Shown here: positions 33,874-50,290 of the stretch, piece after piece | Layout: each line of letters opens with the position of its first letter | Position numbering within the stretch: the first letter of the stretch is position 1 | Assembly: GCA_034509755.1 (NCBI GenBank) | Contig: JAVYJV010000034.1 | Location: forward strand, 124,001 to 188,000 | Source: Anisodus tanguticus | Taxonomy: Eukaryota; Streptophyta; Magnoliopsida; Solanales; Solanaceae | DNA: 64,000 bases | Reading direction: 5' to 3' | The notes under the pieces: generated by a model | What the model was told of the DNA's origin: nothing | The model's database searches: none | What the model saw: only the letters and a program-made list of their open reading frames with translations | Translations under genes and position numbers: made by a program

Positions 33874-36800
33874 ATTTTTTATTAAGACTTGTACATTGTA
33901 AACTGTTTGAATTACAGTATTAGGTAATCTTATTTTATAAAAACTTAATCATCATGTTATTGTTAATAAAAAAAAACAAAAAAAAATGTTGAATATTTTA
34001 TGTAAAAGTTGAAACTTTTAAATTTGCTCATTTTTACCTAGTCATAGAATGAAATTTTTTTACTTTACATTTAAACATTTTTAATCATAATTGTTAAACA
34101 ATCTCAAACTAATTTAATTTCAAATTCCATTCTTAATTAAACTGATTAAATAAATTTTCTTAGTAAATTTTTTATAAGTTTTCTTTTTTTATCTAAACAG
34201 ATTTTGTTTTACCTAAAAAGTTTTTCATTTTAAAATGTTTTTTACTTTGAAATTTTATTTTTTTTTTAATTTTTTTCTTTGAAGTTTAATCTTTTTTTTT
34301 TAATTTAGAGTTCCTTAAACTTAATCTTTTTCAACTTAATATTTTATTAATTTCAGTTCATTTTGGTTTAAAATTTGTTTTATTGTGATTTTAAAAAATC
34401 TTATTAAAAAGTTGATAAGAATTTTCCTAGTTTGCAAAAAATAATGAAACAATTAAAAAAATTTTGATGAGTAAGTAATGTCTTAGTAATTTAAAAATTT
34501 ATTTGTAAAGTTTTTTTCAGTTTTTTAATGATGAAATTCAAAAATAATTCTTTTTCTTGAATTAACAAAAATTACATAAATGATGACTATGTAAAATTTA
34601 AAAAACACCTTTACATTTAAGCGTCTATTAAAATTTTGTTGAAAATTTTTTTTAGAAGTAGCTTTGGATTTAAATTTATTATTTCATGAATCATTTACTC
34701 AAAACTTTTTCAAATTTGTGTAACATTGTTTTGCTTAATTTTAAATAACTAAATTTTTTTAAGAGCAAAACTGAATTAAAAATTTTTCAAAAAACTATTT
34801 TTTAGTTTTTATTTGTTTTTTTTTGAATTTCACTCGTAATTAATTTTGAATTTTAAAAATGAGTTTTTCAAAGTGTTTAATACATAAAAAAAACTTTTTG
34901 GTTTTTCTTTTGACTTTTAAGTTCATAAACTTTCTTTTCAACAACCAATAAACTTTATGATGAGAAATTTATTTAATTCAGATAATCATTAGATGAGTAT
35001 AATCATTAAAAAAATTACATCTGTTTTTTTTATTAAACATTTAATACGATCAATAAAATTTTGTTTTTTTATAAAAAACAAACTAAATTGACAATTAAGA
35101 AACTGATTAGAAATAAAGTATTTTTTTGTGTTTTTTTTTTTATTTTAGTGAATTAAGATACAATTGATACAAGATAAGCTTTAATCTTAATTTGTGTTAA
35201 ATTAAAATTCTTTCTCAAAATTTCAGTAAAAACTTTTTTAAGATAAATGTTGATAAAGAATTGTTCATAAACTTTTAAAAAATTTTTATAGACTTTAAAA
35301 ATAGTCTTTTTCAAAAATGACTTTGTTGTTTTTAAGAGAATTATTTTTATATACTATTAGAAATGTTTCAAAAGTTATAAATTATTTTAATTTTAAGTTT
35401 AATAAGATAAAATTTAAGTTTTTAATTTAAATTTTAACCAGATTTCAGTTTGAAGAAAAAATATTAATTAAGTTTAAATTTGATTAATTAAATTTATTTT
35501 ATTTGTTTTTTTCTTATAAAGTTCATGATAATTATTTTTAGATACGTCTGTTGCTATGATAAAAAACACCTTAATTGTTCTAATCATCAAATTTAAATTT
35601 TTATATTTGTTTATCCAGAATAACAATTAGTTTTCATTTTATTTTAACTAAAAGTAAACAATTTATTATTAATGAAACTTATCAATTGTTTATTCAATAA
35701 CTTTTTTTTAAACTTAAATAATCAATTTATTTTCAATTTTTTCTCTCATTAATGGAGCTTTAAGATTTTTAAAGTGAACTTTGAGTTAAGCAAGTAAATT
35801 AAATTTCTCTTTTTTTTTGAATGATAGAAATGATCTGTTGGGATACATTGCATCCGCCTTGTTAGTAAAGTCAAAATGTTTTTTTTCAAAGACTCATTTG
35901 TAAATTAAATTTGCTTTGATGCAACTCTTTCCGGTCTGTTCGCACCGCTTTTTTTTTTTTTTTTTTTTTTGGAATTTCTAGCGTTGGTTATATTATTAAA
36001 CTGAAATTTTTTTTTTATTATTAATTTTTTTATTTTTTTTGTGTTATTTCAATTCATAACAAAACATACACTAAAAACTTGTATCTTGTTACAGTAGTTG
36101 AGTTTCAGTACACCATCATCTAGATTATAAAACATCAGCTACTTTTTTTATTTTGTTATTGAATATCAAATAATATTTACTGAAAACTATTATTATTCAT
36201 GAATTTTTATATTTTTAAAATTTCCTATTTGCTACTTTAAATACCGGTATTCTTTTATTGAGCTAATTTGTTTCCTCAGAATTTTTTTAAACTAAAAAAA
36301 TTAATCAAGCAAATAATTTTAGTTATAAAATTGAAATAATCAATTTTCTTTGTTTAAAAAGCTTTAAAGTTTTTTTTAATTTTTTATCTTAATTTATGTA
36401 ACATGAATTTTTTCAATTTTAATTTTTATATTTTTACAAAATCTCAAATTTAAAACTTTTTTTTATAAAACTTTAGTTTAATGAGTGTTTTAAAAAAAAA
36501 TTTTAAACAATTTTATGAAGCAATTCAAAATTGTCATCCTTGAAAACTTATTTTTTTCTGTATCATATTTATTACATTTTAGCTCAAAAGAAAGTTTGTT
36601 TTTGTTGATTTTCATATTTCCGTTTCCTTTTCCGCTTTCTTAAGCTTCTTCTCGACCATTAAATTATAAAACACTAGTATTCTAAAAAATAATCATTAAA
36701 TATTTATGGCTGACCACTAGAGCAATTAAATTATTTTTTTAATTAAGTTTTTAAAAAAAAGCTCTTGTTTTATTTTAAATACGTTAGATCATCTAAATTA

Positions 36801-39800
36801 AGGCTATTTAACAATTTTAATGTGTTTTATTTTCAAAATTAATTTATTAATTTCAAATATTCAGTTATTCAAAAAACATTAAGAACTCAACAATAATTTA
36901 AAATTTATTTAATGATTTTTTTAAATTATTTTTTGATACTTTGGATCAAAATATTTAAGCTTAAATATTTGTTTAATAAAACTATTTAAAGTTTAAAATT
37001 CTTCAAGCATGCAAAAAGAAAACTGATGATTTTCAAGCTCGTTAACTATAACTGGACTATAGCTTAATATTAAATCGTCTGTATACAATTTTGTTGTCTT
37101 TGATTTTAACAATTTCAAATTTTTTTAGCTATTTACTTTTGAATACAAACTTATTTTAACATTTTTATTTATAAGAAATTAAGTTTAAAAATTTGAGAAA
37201 AATTTAAAATATTTATTGGCAACATTCTTGATTAATTTACAAATTTTTCTTTTCAAAACTTTATTGAGAAATTCTTAAACTAACAATTTCTATTTGAATT
37301 AATTTGTTTTTATAAAACCACATTTCATTCAAATTTTCAAGTTAATTAAGACAAAAAAGTTTTGATGAAAATTTTTTCAATAAAATGTAAAATTGAATTG
37401 GGAATTCAAATGATATTCATTTAATCTTTAAATTTTCTTTATTAAATTTTTTGCATTTTTTCATTTTTTAAACATTTTCACTTAATTTTATATGAATTCA
37501 TCAAACAAATGTTGTCTTTTACAGTTGATCGTTTCTATGAATAAGCTTTTTCTTTTATTAACAATTTTTTTTAACGCTAATCAAAAAATGATTGAATTGA
37601 CAATTATTGTTTTGAAAGTTTATCATAAAAGTCATTTCCGGTCAGTTAATTATTGTTGATTTGTTTATTATACATCAAAACATATTGATAAAATTTTTGT
37701 TTAAAGTAAGTTTTTATGAAAATAATTTTCTACACAATTCCTATATATTTGTTTTTAACCTTATAACTTTATTTTGGATTTTAACTTTTAGTGTAGTTCA
37801 AATATATTTAAATAAGTTTCAAATAAATTTGGATTAAATTGAAAATAGCTTTTAATATGTTTATATAGATTATCTAAGTTAACTAGAGGAAAATTAATTA
37901 AATAGAAATTACGTTTTAACACAATACAAACACATAAAGATTAAAAGAGAATAAAGTTAAATTATAAAATTATAGAAAGCTAAGTGAAAATTTATGAAAA
38001 CTCAAACCTAATTTAACTCAACTTAAACTTAAATTAAAAATTAATAGAATTTATTTTTAAAATTTTAGAAGAGTAAAATTTTATAGTACTAAAAATATAC
38101 TTTAATTCAAATGTTCAATAACTTGCTAATATTTAATTAGACTTATTAATAGTAAAAGAAATGATGATTAAAACATCCTAATTTTCTATTATTTGAAACT
38201 TTCAATTTTTTTTTAAATTAACCTTTTGAACATGGAAAGATAATTAATAAGAATTTTTTTAAGAATAAAAATTATCTTCAAAAATTATTTTTTCATCTTT
38301 TTAAAATGTATCAACTGAACAATTTTCTTAATAATTCTTTTTCTTCATTTTTTAAAGAAGTCTTTCAAAGTTTTCCTTTTTTAGCTTTCATCTTTTTAAA
38401 TTTTCTTTTCTTCATCTTTTAAAAGTTTCTTCAAATTTTCTTCTTTTTAAACTTTATTTTTCAAATTTTATTTTTGTTATAAAAAAAGTATGTTTGTTTT
38501 CAAAATTTTATTGGAATAGTCTAATGTTTGTTTAAATTTTTTTTTAGTATCTTTTTCTATTTTTGGAAAATGAAAATTCAAAATTTTATGTTCAAAGATA
38601 ATTTTTAGTTTAATTAAATTTGATAAAGCTTGTCTTTAAGTATTTGATAAACATTATTAAAAATCAATTCGCTTATATAACTTAATGATTAAAAAGTTTA
38701 CTGAAAGAATTTAAAAATTTATCTTATTATTAATCAAAAGTTATTTTCAAATGAAGAAAAATTGTTTTTTATTTCCTATAAACCATAGGTAATATTTTTA
38801 AATTGAAATTTATAAACTTTTTTTGACATTTTTTTTCTTTCAAAAAATTATTTTTCTAACAAACCTTTCTTTATCAGTATTCAAATTTATTTATAAATAA
38901 TTATTTTTCTTTCTTTAAAATCATGCTAATAATTTTATTTCAAATCAAACTTTTTAATTTAATTAACTTTGAAAGTAAAATTTACTGTTCTGTTAATGAA
39001 ATTCATGAAAATTTTATTTTCAAAAACAGTTAATTGAATTATTTATTAAGATATTATTGATTAAAATTTAACTTTTAAAAAAATAGAATAAAATTTTAAA
39101 AAAGTTTTTAGATTTGTATTTAAATCAAGATTTTCAAAGAAATTAAATTAGCTAAAATTGAAAGCTAGTAAAAAAACAGATGTTTGTTTTAATAAAATAA
39201 AAAACCTAAGTGGCCAAGCTTTTAAAAATTTTGAAAAATCGAATTTTTTTACAAAATCATCTCTAAATAAATTTTTTTGAATTTTAATGTTTTAAAATAA
39301 ACAAATTTTTTTTGATTTTTTATCAATATAAATTTCTTGAGCATCCCAAGAGCAAAAAAAATTTCAATTTTAAAGTATCTTTTTTTATTGCTTAGTCAAT
39401 TTTTTCATTTTAAAAAAATTTAGTGAAAATTCATCTTTCAATTATAACTTTTTTAAATTATACAAAATTTAATTACCTTCTAATTACCTTAATAAGCTGA
39501 AAAAAAAATCTTGAGTTTAGAAAGTTCATAAAACATTCCTAAAAAGTAAAATTTAAAAAATTAAGATAAAATTGATTTTATTCAAAGTTCATGTATTTCA
39601 ATTTATTGAAAATAGAAGATTCTTTTTTTTAAAACTAATAATTCTAATATTGAAATTAACTTACTATCAACAAACTTTTTGAAATCAAGGTTTTGAAATT
39701 TTTTAACCTAAATTTCATAAAACTTTGGAATTTAATTTGAAATTAAAGATTTTGAAATTTCATCAAATTAAATTTAAAAAATAAAATACTCTAAACAAAT

Positions 39801-42608
39801 TCCACTATTTTTTTTCTAATAAAATTACGATTATTCAACTTGAGCCTTTTAACATTTGTTGATTTTTTTTATATATTGAAAGTTTAAATAACTTTTTCAT
39901 AAAAAAAACTCTTGAAAAAACTTGATGTTTAAATTAAAAACATGAAAAACCTTATTGAAATTAAGCTTATTAAAAATTAATTAAGTCGTTTATTAATTTA
40001 AAGAAAATTTAAATCTTAGCTTTATCAATAGTAAAACTTTTTTTTTATTTTCAATTCAATAGCTATAAAATCTTCTTTAAAAAAAAAAAATTTTATTTCA
40101 GTTTACCTAGATGGCATTTTAAATAATCAGTTTTTAAAGAAAATCTTAATAAAAATGAATCTTTAAATTTTTAAACTTAATTTAGTTTTCTTTTTTTATT
40201 AATTCAAACCTAGTCTAATGAGTTTTTAAAACTGGACAAGTTTATTATAAATTCAAGAATTATAATAAGCTAATTTAATTGACTTAGTATACAAAAGAAT
40301 CTTTTTTTTATAAATTAGTTATTGTTTTTTTGAATTTAAATTGAAATTTTTAAAAATTAATTGTGTTTTTAAAGTTTCCTAGCATTCTAGGAAAACACTC
40401 AAGTAATGAAAATTGTATAAAAAGTGTTCAAAAATATTTGAATAGTTATCCAAATAACTTACTAATTATCATGAATTTTTTTTAAATTTTCTTCAGGAAA
40501 ATAAAAAAAAATAAATTAGATAAATATAAATTATGTTTTTTTAATAAGGAAATTAATTATCATAAAAGTATTAAAAATATATATATAAATTGCAATTAAT
40601 GAATCATTTAAATTCAATTAATCGAGAAAAGAAAAAATTTTATTTCAATTCAAGTCTACTAGACTTCACTAGCTATATTTTTTAAAAAAAGCGCTAAAAA
40701 AATTTAGCCGTTTATTTTTAAAGAAGCTAAGTTTTTTTATCAAACGACAAAATGTACGTATGATTAATTTTTTAAATAGCAATACCATCGAATCGAATTT
40801 AGATTTCTACGAATTTTTATCCTTCTTTTTTAAATTTTTTTATTTTAATGTTTCAAAACATTTGGAAAATTAGCTTGGAGCTTTTTTTTAAATATTTAAA
40901 TTAGTTACTAAGAAAAAAAATTTGAGAGCTGTATGTTAATTTTTTAAAAAAATTTTAATTTCAATAATTTTTTAACTTTATTGGTGTGAATTTAATTTGT
41001 CAAGTTGTTTTTACTTTAATTAGAGTTTTAAATATTTTGAATTAAGTATTTTTTTTTAAAAAGTTTTTCCATTAAGTTGTTTTAGTTTGATAAACCAAAA
41101 TGTGCTTTTTTTTTAGTTAAAATTAATTTTTTTGTGGTAAATTTTTAACTTCAAATCAGTTGAATTATTTTTTTATTATTTTTAAGAAACTGTTAAGATT
41201 TTTGAATATAAAGCATTTATTTAAATTAGATTTAATTTAGATTAAATATTAAATTGATTTTAATAGATTAGATTTTTATTTTTAAATATTGATTTTAAAC
41301 TTATTATTCTTTTAAAGAAAATAACCAATATAATTTTATGGAATAAGTTCTGCCTACATAAGGAAATTAAAAACAAAAGAAAAATATTTTAAGAAAACAA
41401 AAGTTAGATAATCGATGTATCGATAAAAACCATTTTTATAACGATTTTTTCATCTTTCTTTTCTTTCTAAAAAAAACTAAACATTGTTTATAGCTAATAA
41501 AGCTGGCTGATCGATTGCTTAATTTAGTAAAGAAAAAACAATAAAAACAAAGAATTAGCCACTTTTGTCAACACCAAGACAATTCAAAAAGTGTTTTTAT
41601 TTTAGGTGTTACCATTTTAAATATTTAATACAATCAATTCGAATTCATTTTCAATAATTTATTTTTGTTATTTTTTTAAAATGTCAATAAGGTTATATTT
41701 CTGAACTTAATATAATTGTTAATATTTTAAATAATTTTAACAAAATTAATTTTTAATAATTTTACTTGAAAACAAGTTTCTTATAAGTAAATTACATTTC
41801 TAATCAATTTTTTAGTCAATTTTTTTCTTAATAATTTTCAGAATTAAAACATATTTTTGTTTTTAATTTAGAAAATTAAATTCTTTAATCAATTTTCTAG
41901 TTTATTAGAAGTTAGTTTTCTAAATAATAAAGATCTAGGGTTTTTCTTTTTTGAAAAAAAATTTCGAAAAATTCTTATTTTTTTAAAAACCTTAAAACCC
42001 AAATTTAAACATGAGGTTCTAAAATAAGTTTTTTGAAAACTATTTAAAAGTTGATTTTATAAAAATAGTAAAATAAATTCTTTTTTGCTTAATGTATTTA
42101 ATTTTTTGATGAATAATCAGAAGTAAATGTGTTTTTTCAGGAAGAGATAATATTTTTTAAGGAATCATGAGAACATAGCTTTTTGATTTTCGGAATAGAT
42201 TTTTTTTAATGAACATTACTTATTGAAAAATATATTTGATGAATTACTAATTTTTTTTTTTCTTTAGATTTTTATAAAAAAACAAGATACTTTCTATAAA
42301 CCCATTTTTTCTTATAAAAAATTTTTTGTTTTATGGTGGTTAAATCTCAGTTGAAAATGTTTATTTGAAATTTCAAATTTGCGAATACCTAAGGCTAAAG
42401 TTATTAATTTATCGATCAAATTTTTAATTGTTAATCATAAATAGAAGTTTATCATTTTTTAGACTTATTCATTAAGAAACAAAAAATTCATTTCTAATCT
42501 TAATCTTTTATAATTAGCTCAAAAAGTTTCAAGCTTTTTTCTTATAAATTAGACTAAATCATTTTTGTTAATTGTTTTATTAATTGAAACATTCAAAGCA
42601 TTTAAATC
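33874..42608. other. 8.7-kb AT-rich intergenic region
   Basis: Between the beat-like gene and PP1. No open frame, RNA gene or mobile element recognised. It contains a homopolymer of 22 T at 35949-35970 next to a GC-richer patch (about 35,835-35,950). A pyrimidine-rich patch with repeated TTTTCTTC words lies at about 38,330-38,470. A DRE-like TATCGATA (41419-41426) sits about 1.2 kb before PP1. Confidence 0.5.
35949..35970 (+). repeat. 22-nt poly(T) tract
   Basis: An uninterrupted run of 22 T directly after a GC-richer patch ending CGCACCGC. No element on either side identifies it as a retroelement tail. Confidence 0.8.
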
Positions 42609-43805
<1,197 letters not shown>

Positions 43806-43829
43806 CTGAATTTTGAAAAATAACAATCA

Positions 43830-43835
43830 AATAAA
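43830..43835 (+). terminator. candidate AATAAA poly(A) signal for PP1
   Basis: 25 nt past the PP1 stop codon and followed by a T-rich stretch. Position is as expected for a very short 3' UTR. Confidence 0.45.
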
Positions 43836-46800
43836 GTTTTAATTCAACTTGATTTATTTTTGTGTTTAATAACTGAGTTCTGGTTCATTCAAAAAATTCT
43901 TTTTATGTTTATAATCTACAATTAAAATTTTTTCAAATTATTTAAAACTATTTCAACATTTTTACATAAAAACCATTATTACGTAATTGAAATTAATAAA
44001 TTTTGATCAAGTAATTTTTAATAACTAAATATTAATTTAGTGTGAATTCAAAAATGTTTTGATAATTAAAAATTATTTTTCAAGATAGATAAAGTCAGTC
44101 TATTAAATTTTTTGAAGCGATTATATTTTTCTAGGTAATTTTTAATTAATTTTGTTCAATTTTGTTAAACCTTTTGAAAAAATTTTTGAGCATTTTTTTT
44201 TAATTTTTACTTCTTAGGTTAATTCAGAAACTAATTAATAATCTTAAATGTATCAAGCCACATTGTTGAAATTTCTATTTAAGACCTATATTCAAATATT
44301 TTTTTTTAATAAAATTTTTTCATTAAGATTGGGCATTTTTTGAAAATTAAAAATTTTTCTTCTTTAAACAATTTATCAATAACTCAGATTGGTTATAGAC
44401 AACATTTTTTTAAAAAGCATTAATTGAATCAAATTTACTTAATTTAATTATTCATGTGTCAAGTAAACAAGGGTCAGTTTATCAAAAACTTATTTCATTT
44501 TGAATTAATTTTTTGAGTAAAAAAAAATACATTTTGATACGCAAAGTCTAAAGAAATTTTGTGACATTTTCATTTATTTATTTTTTTTGAATTTCAATTT
44601 AATTAGTTTCTAGACAAGTGTACACAATTAACTTTAGGATTTGTGTTTAAAAATAGATTGAAAAGCTGAAATTTTAAAAAGAAAAGTTAAAAATTTAAAT
44701 TTTCTAAAATTTAATACTCAAATAAACCAATTCATATGTAAAAAAAAATAATTTTTCAATCAAGCAAAATTGGCTATGCTTTATAGCTAGAATCGATAAA
44801 CTACGGTAAAATGGTCAGCTTCTGTTTAAAATTCATAATCATAGTAGGAAAAAAAATTTAAACAAAAAGAATAAGTATCAAAAATAATGTTGACACATAA
44901 AAGAAAACGATATTCGTATTAATCTAATTAGCTTTTTACTAGCATGTTTTCAAAATTTTATACTTTGACTATAATAGTGAAAGGCTTGTATTTCATGAAT
45001 TCATTTAAATAAATTTGAGCTTTTGGTCAATTTTAGGAACTATAAATTTAACTTTTAAAAATATATAAAACATAAATTTGTTTGATATATAAAAATAGAT
45101 AATCATAAAAATGGTTAATCGCATCATTCACAGTTTATTTCAAATCTTCATTTTTTATTGTTTAAACAGTTTTTTTTTCAAATTTTTTTTTGGTTAACTT
45201 TGCAAATAAAATTACATTTGAATTGTCATTCAAAAAGTTTGACAAGTGCAATTGAATTAAGCAACAAATATACATCAACAAAATAATTTGAAATAATTTA
45301 GAAAGACTTTAAAGCATCAAAAAATTGTTACATCTTTTTAACTAAAGTTTAGTTAAAGATGAAAATCCTCACGTCAGCACTATGATCCATTGGATAAATA
45401 AGAGGAGTAAAAGCAATTGAAAATTTAAATTTTAAATTCCTAGATCAATAGAAACGACTTATTCAATAGTCAATTTAAACCAAATACTGCTTAGATTTTT
45501 TCTTTATTTTTTTAGTTTATTTGATATTTTTACATAATTTTTCGCTGTTTAAAGGAAAAAATTTTTTCCGCTTTTCTATATACAGCTAAATACAAGTTGA
45601 CTCTATATTTAATTCAATGTTTCTAGTTTCAAAAAAATTTTCGCTTTAGTGAATTTAACAAATTAAATTATAAGCAAGTGAAAAGTTTATTATTATAACT
45701 TATTTAATAGCGCAGTTCAACTTTAAAAATACTTCTAACTAATTGAGCATCTACTACGCTTGTATTTTTTTAGTCTTTATTTACTAATACTATCATAATT
45801 AAACATTTAAGTTATAATGAAGTTTTATTGATTGGTAAAATGTTATTTATATAGTTATTATCAGTTTTTACATATTAAAATTTATATTAAGCAACTTTAT
45901 TTAGATTATCTTTCATAAGAACATATTTATTCATTAAGAGAAATAGTTCCTCATTTTTTATCAATTTCTTTAATTGCATAATTATCATAGTAATTTCAGA
46001 CTTAAATATTTTAATTATCATAATTTTTAATTTTTATTTGAATTCAATTTCCATTTGAACTCGATTCTGATATACTAACTATATTTGACTTTATTCTAAC
46101 TGTATTTAAATTATTATGTAAAGTTGATAAAAAATTGTTCATAATTTTCTTATTAACAAAAAAGTTTTTTATTTGTAAATGAATCTATTAGTAACTTAAC
46201 AAAATTGCAAATCTTTTAGAATAGTAAATTTGTTTCATTGAAATTTAAATAAATGATAATGATTGAATACAGCTTTAAATATTTTAAAACTTAGATTACT
46301 TTTCTTTTTTATTTTTTAACGGCCATAATGATGTTACATATTAGTTTAATGAAAACTTAAAATAGAGAATACTTAACGAATTAATGTTTAACAACCAGTT
46401 TTTTTAAAACTAGAAAAAAATGATAAACCACTGAGACATGTCATTATAAAATGCAATTTATCTGGTAAAATTGGAACGATTCACATTGTTTAGTTACGGT
46501 CAATCATTAGTATACTGTCTACCTCTTCATTTAGGTACTTGATTTTTTTAACTTTTTTCTTTTTATAGAACAAAGTACTCTATAAGATTTTTTTATCAGT
46601 TTTTTTTTTATTTTAGGATAACGACTTGTGTAAAAAGCCGTTATTTTCTCAACATTTATTTTTCATAAAAAAAAATTTTTTTTGTTGAGAAACTTTTTTT
46701 TATTTAAAACGTTACATTGAATATCAACTTTAATTTTTCTTTTAATAAAATAAACGTTTTTATTATCTAAATTGATCAAAACCAAAAAGGCACACGAAAT

Positions 46801-48021
46801 AAAAATTTATTTGAAAAAAAATCAGAAGAAAAAAAGTGATAAATCATTATTTGATTGAGTGTCGCCAAGCCCTTTGACCTTTATACATAAATTGGATTTT
46901 TCTTTAACATGTTCTTTAGGTTAAAAATTTTATAGTTTTTTATTCAAAATGCAAAATTAGTAAATAAATATTTAAAGCTTTAAATTTTGGTGAACTAAAA
47001 AACTACTAATCTTTTATTCAAAAGATACTCTTTAAAAACTATTTGTTCTTTAGTACTGTGACCACATTATCTAAATTATAAATGCTAATCGAAAACAAAA
47101 AAACTCATAATTTACTTCCTTTAGGTGTTCATATTTGAAATTACATCTAAAAAAACATTTTTTATATGTAAATAAGCTTTAAAAAAGTTTTCTATAAAAA
47201 AAATTGTCAGGGACTAAAATATATCATCTCTTGAGGCTAATTCTATTTGACTACTATTAAAGCATCAAGCAAAAAAAAAATCTAATTAATTCAAAAAAAA
47301 AAACTATTAACAAGAATTTTGTTAAGCTTTGCAAATTCATTTTTTTCATTTGATTTAGATACTTTGATTTTTATAACAATTTTATAATAGCTATGATGAA
47401 ATGGTTTTTTAAAAATTGAATTATTAAAACATTAAAGTTTTGTTTTTTCAAAACTTTTATAAAACAAAAACGATTACATAGATGATTTAAATCAAGTATT
47501 CATATTTAACAGGTGTCAAATTGAATAAGGGTGATTAGCATATGATTTGGCTATCAAAAAAAAAGAAGTTTTTTCTAATCATATTCAAAGTTTAAAGTTT
47601 TTCTATTCAAAACTTTTTTTTATAAAATTGTAAAACGCTTTTCATTTGGACATTTGAATGGTACATTGAGCTTTTTGAATGCGGTTTTGTATCAAAACGA
47701 AAAAAAACATTTTCAGCTTGTAAAGTACCTCGCTTTTTGTTCGAAATAGTTTTAACACAAAAAAAGAGCAGGGCCAGTGGACCGTAGGCTCAAAATAAAA
47801 AAAAATCAAAACCACATCACGAATTAAATTCCACAAGGGACTTGTTTAAATTATTTTACAAGTCCATGTTTATAACTTAAATCTTTACTTAAAAACAAAA
47901 TCATCATTTTTGAATCAAAATTTTCAAATAAATTTATAGACTAAAAAATATTTATTCAAAAAGGCAATAATTTTTAAATTGTAAAAAACTTATTTCTTAC
48001 AAAATCGGTGTCAAAAGTTAA

Positions 48022-48108
48022 AAGCATTTTTTTTCATTTTAAAATTAATTAATTAAGGTATTTAAGCATTTTTTTCCTTTTAAAATTAATCAATTTAAGT
48101 ATTTTTTA
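48022..48108 (+). repeat. two-copy tandem duplication of about 43 nt
   Basis: Two copies of a unit beginning AAGCATTTTTTT and containing TTTTAAAATTAAT, differing at a few positions. A local duplication without coding content. Confidence 0.6.
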
Positions 48109-48360
48109 AATTTTTTTTCCCAGTTTTTTAGATGGGATTTTTTTTTCTCAAATAACTTTTTCCATCAACTTAATTTTTTAAATAAATTAGTTCACAATAA
48201 TTTTTTTTTAAACAAATTTTCACTTATTTTAAAAACTATAAACAGAGTTAAAAAAACTATATTATTTTAATTTAAACATTTATAAGCAAAGATTAATTCT
48301 GTTTTTAAACATAAGCAGCTTAAGATTTAGTTATAAAAGAATGATTTACAAGCAAATGAA

Positions 48361-49396
48361 CACGTGCGATTTTTTCAAATTAAGTTTTTAAACATTTTTT
48401 TTAAAAATTTTTTTATGATATTCTTTAATTTATCAATTTCCTACTTAATCAATTTTTTTATTAATTTTTATCATAAATTCATTGACTCTAGTTTTTTAGA
48501 TAAAAAAAAAGAAGATGTTTTTTAACAATTTAAAACCGTGTGAACTTTTTTAGTTACAAAAATTCTATTGTTAATAAGTAAAATTTAACAGATTTTTTTA
48601 GCCATATGTTCTTTATTAGTTTTACATACAGGTTTTTTTCATAAAAAGACTATTTCATCATTAAATTTAACTTTTCAGATGCATAAAAATTAATTTATTT
48701 AATTTTAGTAATAACAGATGAATTTCAATAAACTTTTACCCTGGTTTTATAATTTTACTCCAAAGACAAAATTTTGTTTTTTACTTATATTGAACATTTG
48801 TTTAGATCAAATTTCTCGACAGATTTTTAAAACTCGAAGCTTTTACTAAACTTTTTTTTTTTGATTAAGTTGTTCAAAAAAAACTATTTGTCAATACAAA
48901 GACTTTATTATTTAAATTTTAGTTAATAGTCTACACCCACTTGCTTCTATTTTAATTTAATTACCTTTCATTGTGTTAAAAAAATTGTTATGTAAACAGG
49001 ATTAAATTTAATTTCCGGAACTTACTTAAATTAAACAAGCTAAGAACTACTTAAAAATGTGATTTTTTTTTCAATAATTCAAAGCTTTAAAAAACATTTG
49101 ACTTAAAAAGAAATCTTTTTTGCTACATTAATTCGATTGAACGCAAATGATTTTTTTTAATAATTTAGGAAAACTTTTTTTGGCTTTTTAAGAACTAAAA
49201 ATCTTTTATTTAAATTTTATTTTTTAAATGTAAAACTATACAGACACGTGTTTAGCGGCTCAAATAATAGCACGTGTAAAGGTCTAAAAGGCTAATTCAA
49301 AATTTAGTATAAAGCATGTTTTGAAAGCTAGTAAACTAGTTTTTTTTTCTTAACATCTATAAAATCTGTGTTAACATTTATACACTTATACACGTG
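48361..49396. promoter_or_regulatory. cluster of four CACGTG E-boxes upstream of the bHLH gene
   Basis: Palindromic CACGTG at 48361-48366, 49245-49250, 49271-49276 and 49391-49396. A fifth is in intron 2 at 51928-51933. I found none elsewhere in the window. They lie 1-2 kb upstream of the Oli-like start codon, so an enhancer bound by bHLH or bHLH-PAS/Myc-type factors is possible. Confidence 0.4.
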
Positions 49397-49984
49397 ACAT
49401 TTTTAGTTTATTCTCAACACTGAATGTCAAGGCTCATTTAGCGAAGTATCTTTTTTTTCTTAATATTACATAAAAAAGCCAACTTTATCTAGAAATTTCT
49501 TATTCTCACGTTAAACTTATTGTCACTGTGACAAATTAAAATACAAAAAAAAAGATATTTTACACTGTTAAAATTTTGTTCGGTAATTTTTTTTAAACCT
49601 TTTCTACTTATAAGTTTAATGTTGACCAATGCCTATTTTTTCTATTTTTTTTCCAAATTTTTTTAAGTTTTATTCTTTCTTTTTTCAAGCTTATTTATAA
49701 GCGTTTTAAATTTTTGTTTAAAAAAAACAATTAAAAATTTATATGTCTTTTTAACTAGCAATTTGTCAATTTATTACTCGCAAAACTTAATTTTAATTTT
49801 TTTTTAATTTCTGACAATATTTGTGTCAAGCTATGAATAAACTTTTATTAAGAACCGCCTTTCTCTAACATCTTGTTTTAAACTAAATTTTTTTATCAAA
49901 TATTTTATCGACTTAAGCGAAAAAAAATGTGAAAATTTTTTTTAGAAACGAAGTGTTAGAACTTTTTGAACTGTTTAAAACAAC

Positions 49985-50290
49985 AGATTGAAAAGCATCT
50001 GCGCATCCAGGCGAGGCTACTACTACGTTCTTTGTGACAATAAACGCATTTTATTCTATACTATTTTCTAGAGCCTGATTTATATTTACTAAGTTTAAAG
50101 TTTTTTCTTTTATCTGACTATATGCCATGGGAGGGTTTGACTATTAGTTTTTAGGTTTCCATATTGTTATAGGTCAACAAAAACAGGAACCCGGCGTCTC
50201 CGGAACATAACATAGCTTGAATCAAAGCTGAAAACACATGTTTAGTTTTTTGTCTGTCAACTTAACTCATGTGCGCATCTTTTTGTGAAA
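49985..50290. promoter_or_regulatory. GC-richer candidate promoter of the bHLH gene
   Basis: A patch with words such as CTGCGCATCCAGGCGAGGC and GAACCCGGCGTCTCCGGAAC stands out sharply from the surrounding AT-rich DNA. It ends about 90 nt before the start codon of the Oli-like gene. No reading frame with family resemblance was found in it. Likely promoter or 5' UTR; this is inference from position and composition. Confidence 0.4.

Noticed and set aside
38330..38470. Repeated TTTTCTTC words suggesting a microsatellite or triplex-forming tract
   Set aside because: The copies are irregular with no constant period, and similar pyrimidine-rich stretches are frequent in this background.
41419..41426. 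TATCGATA, the DREF element, upstream of PP1
   Set aside because: The palindrome has only two G/C bases and is expected about two or three times in a window of this composition; 1.2 kb from the gene it is not convincing.
47642..47836. 64-codon minus-strand frame in a slightly GC-richer patch
   Set aside because: No signal peptide, domain or splice context, and the product resembles nothing; a chance open frame is the simplest reading.
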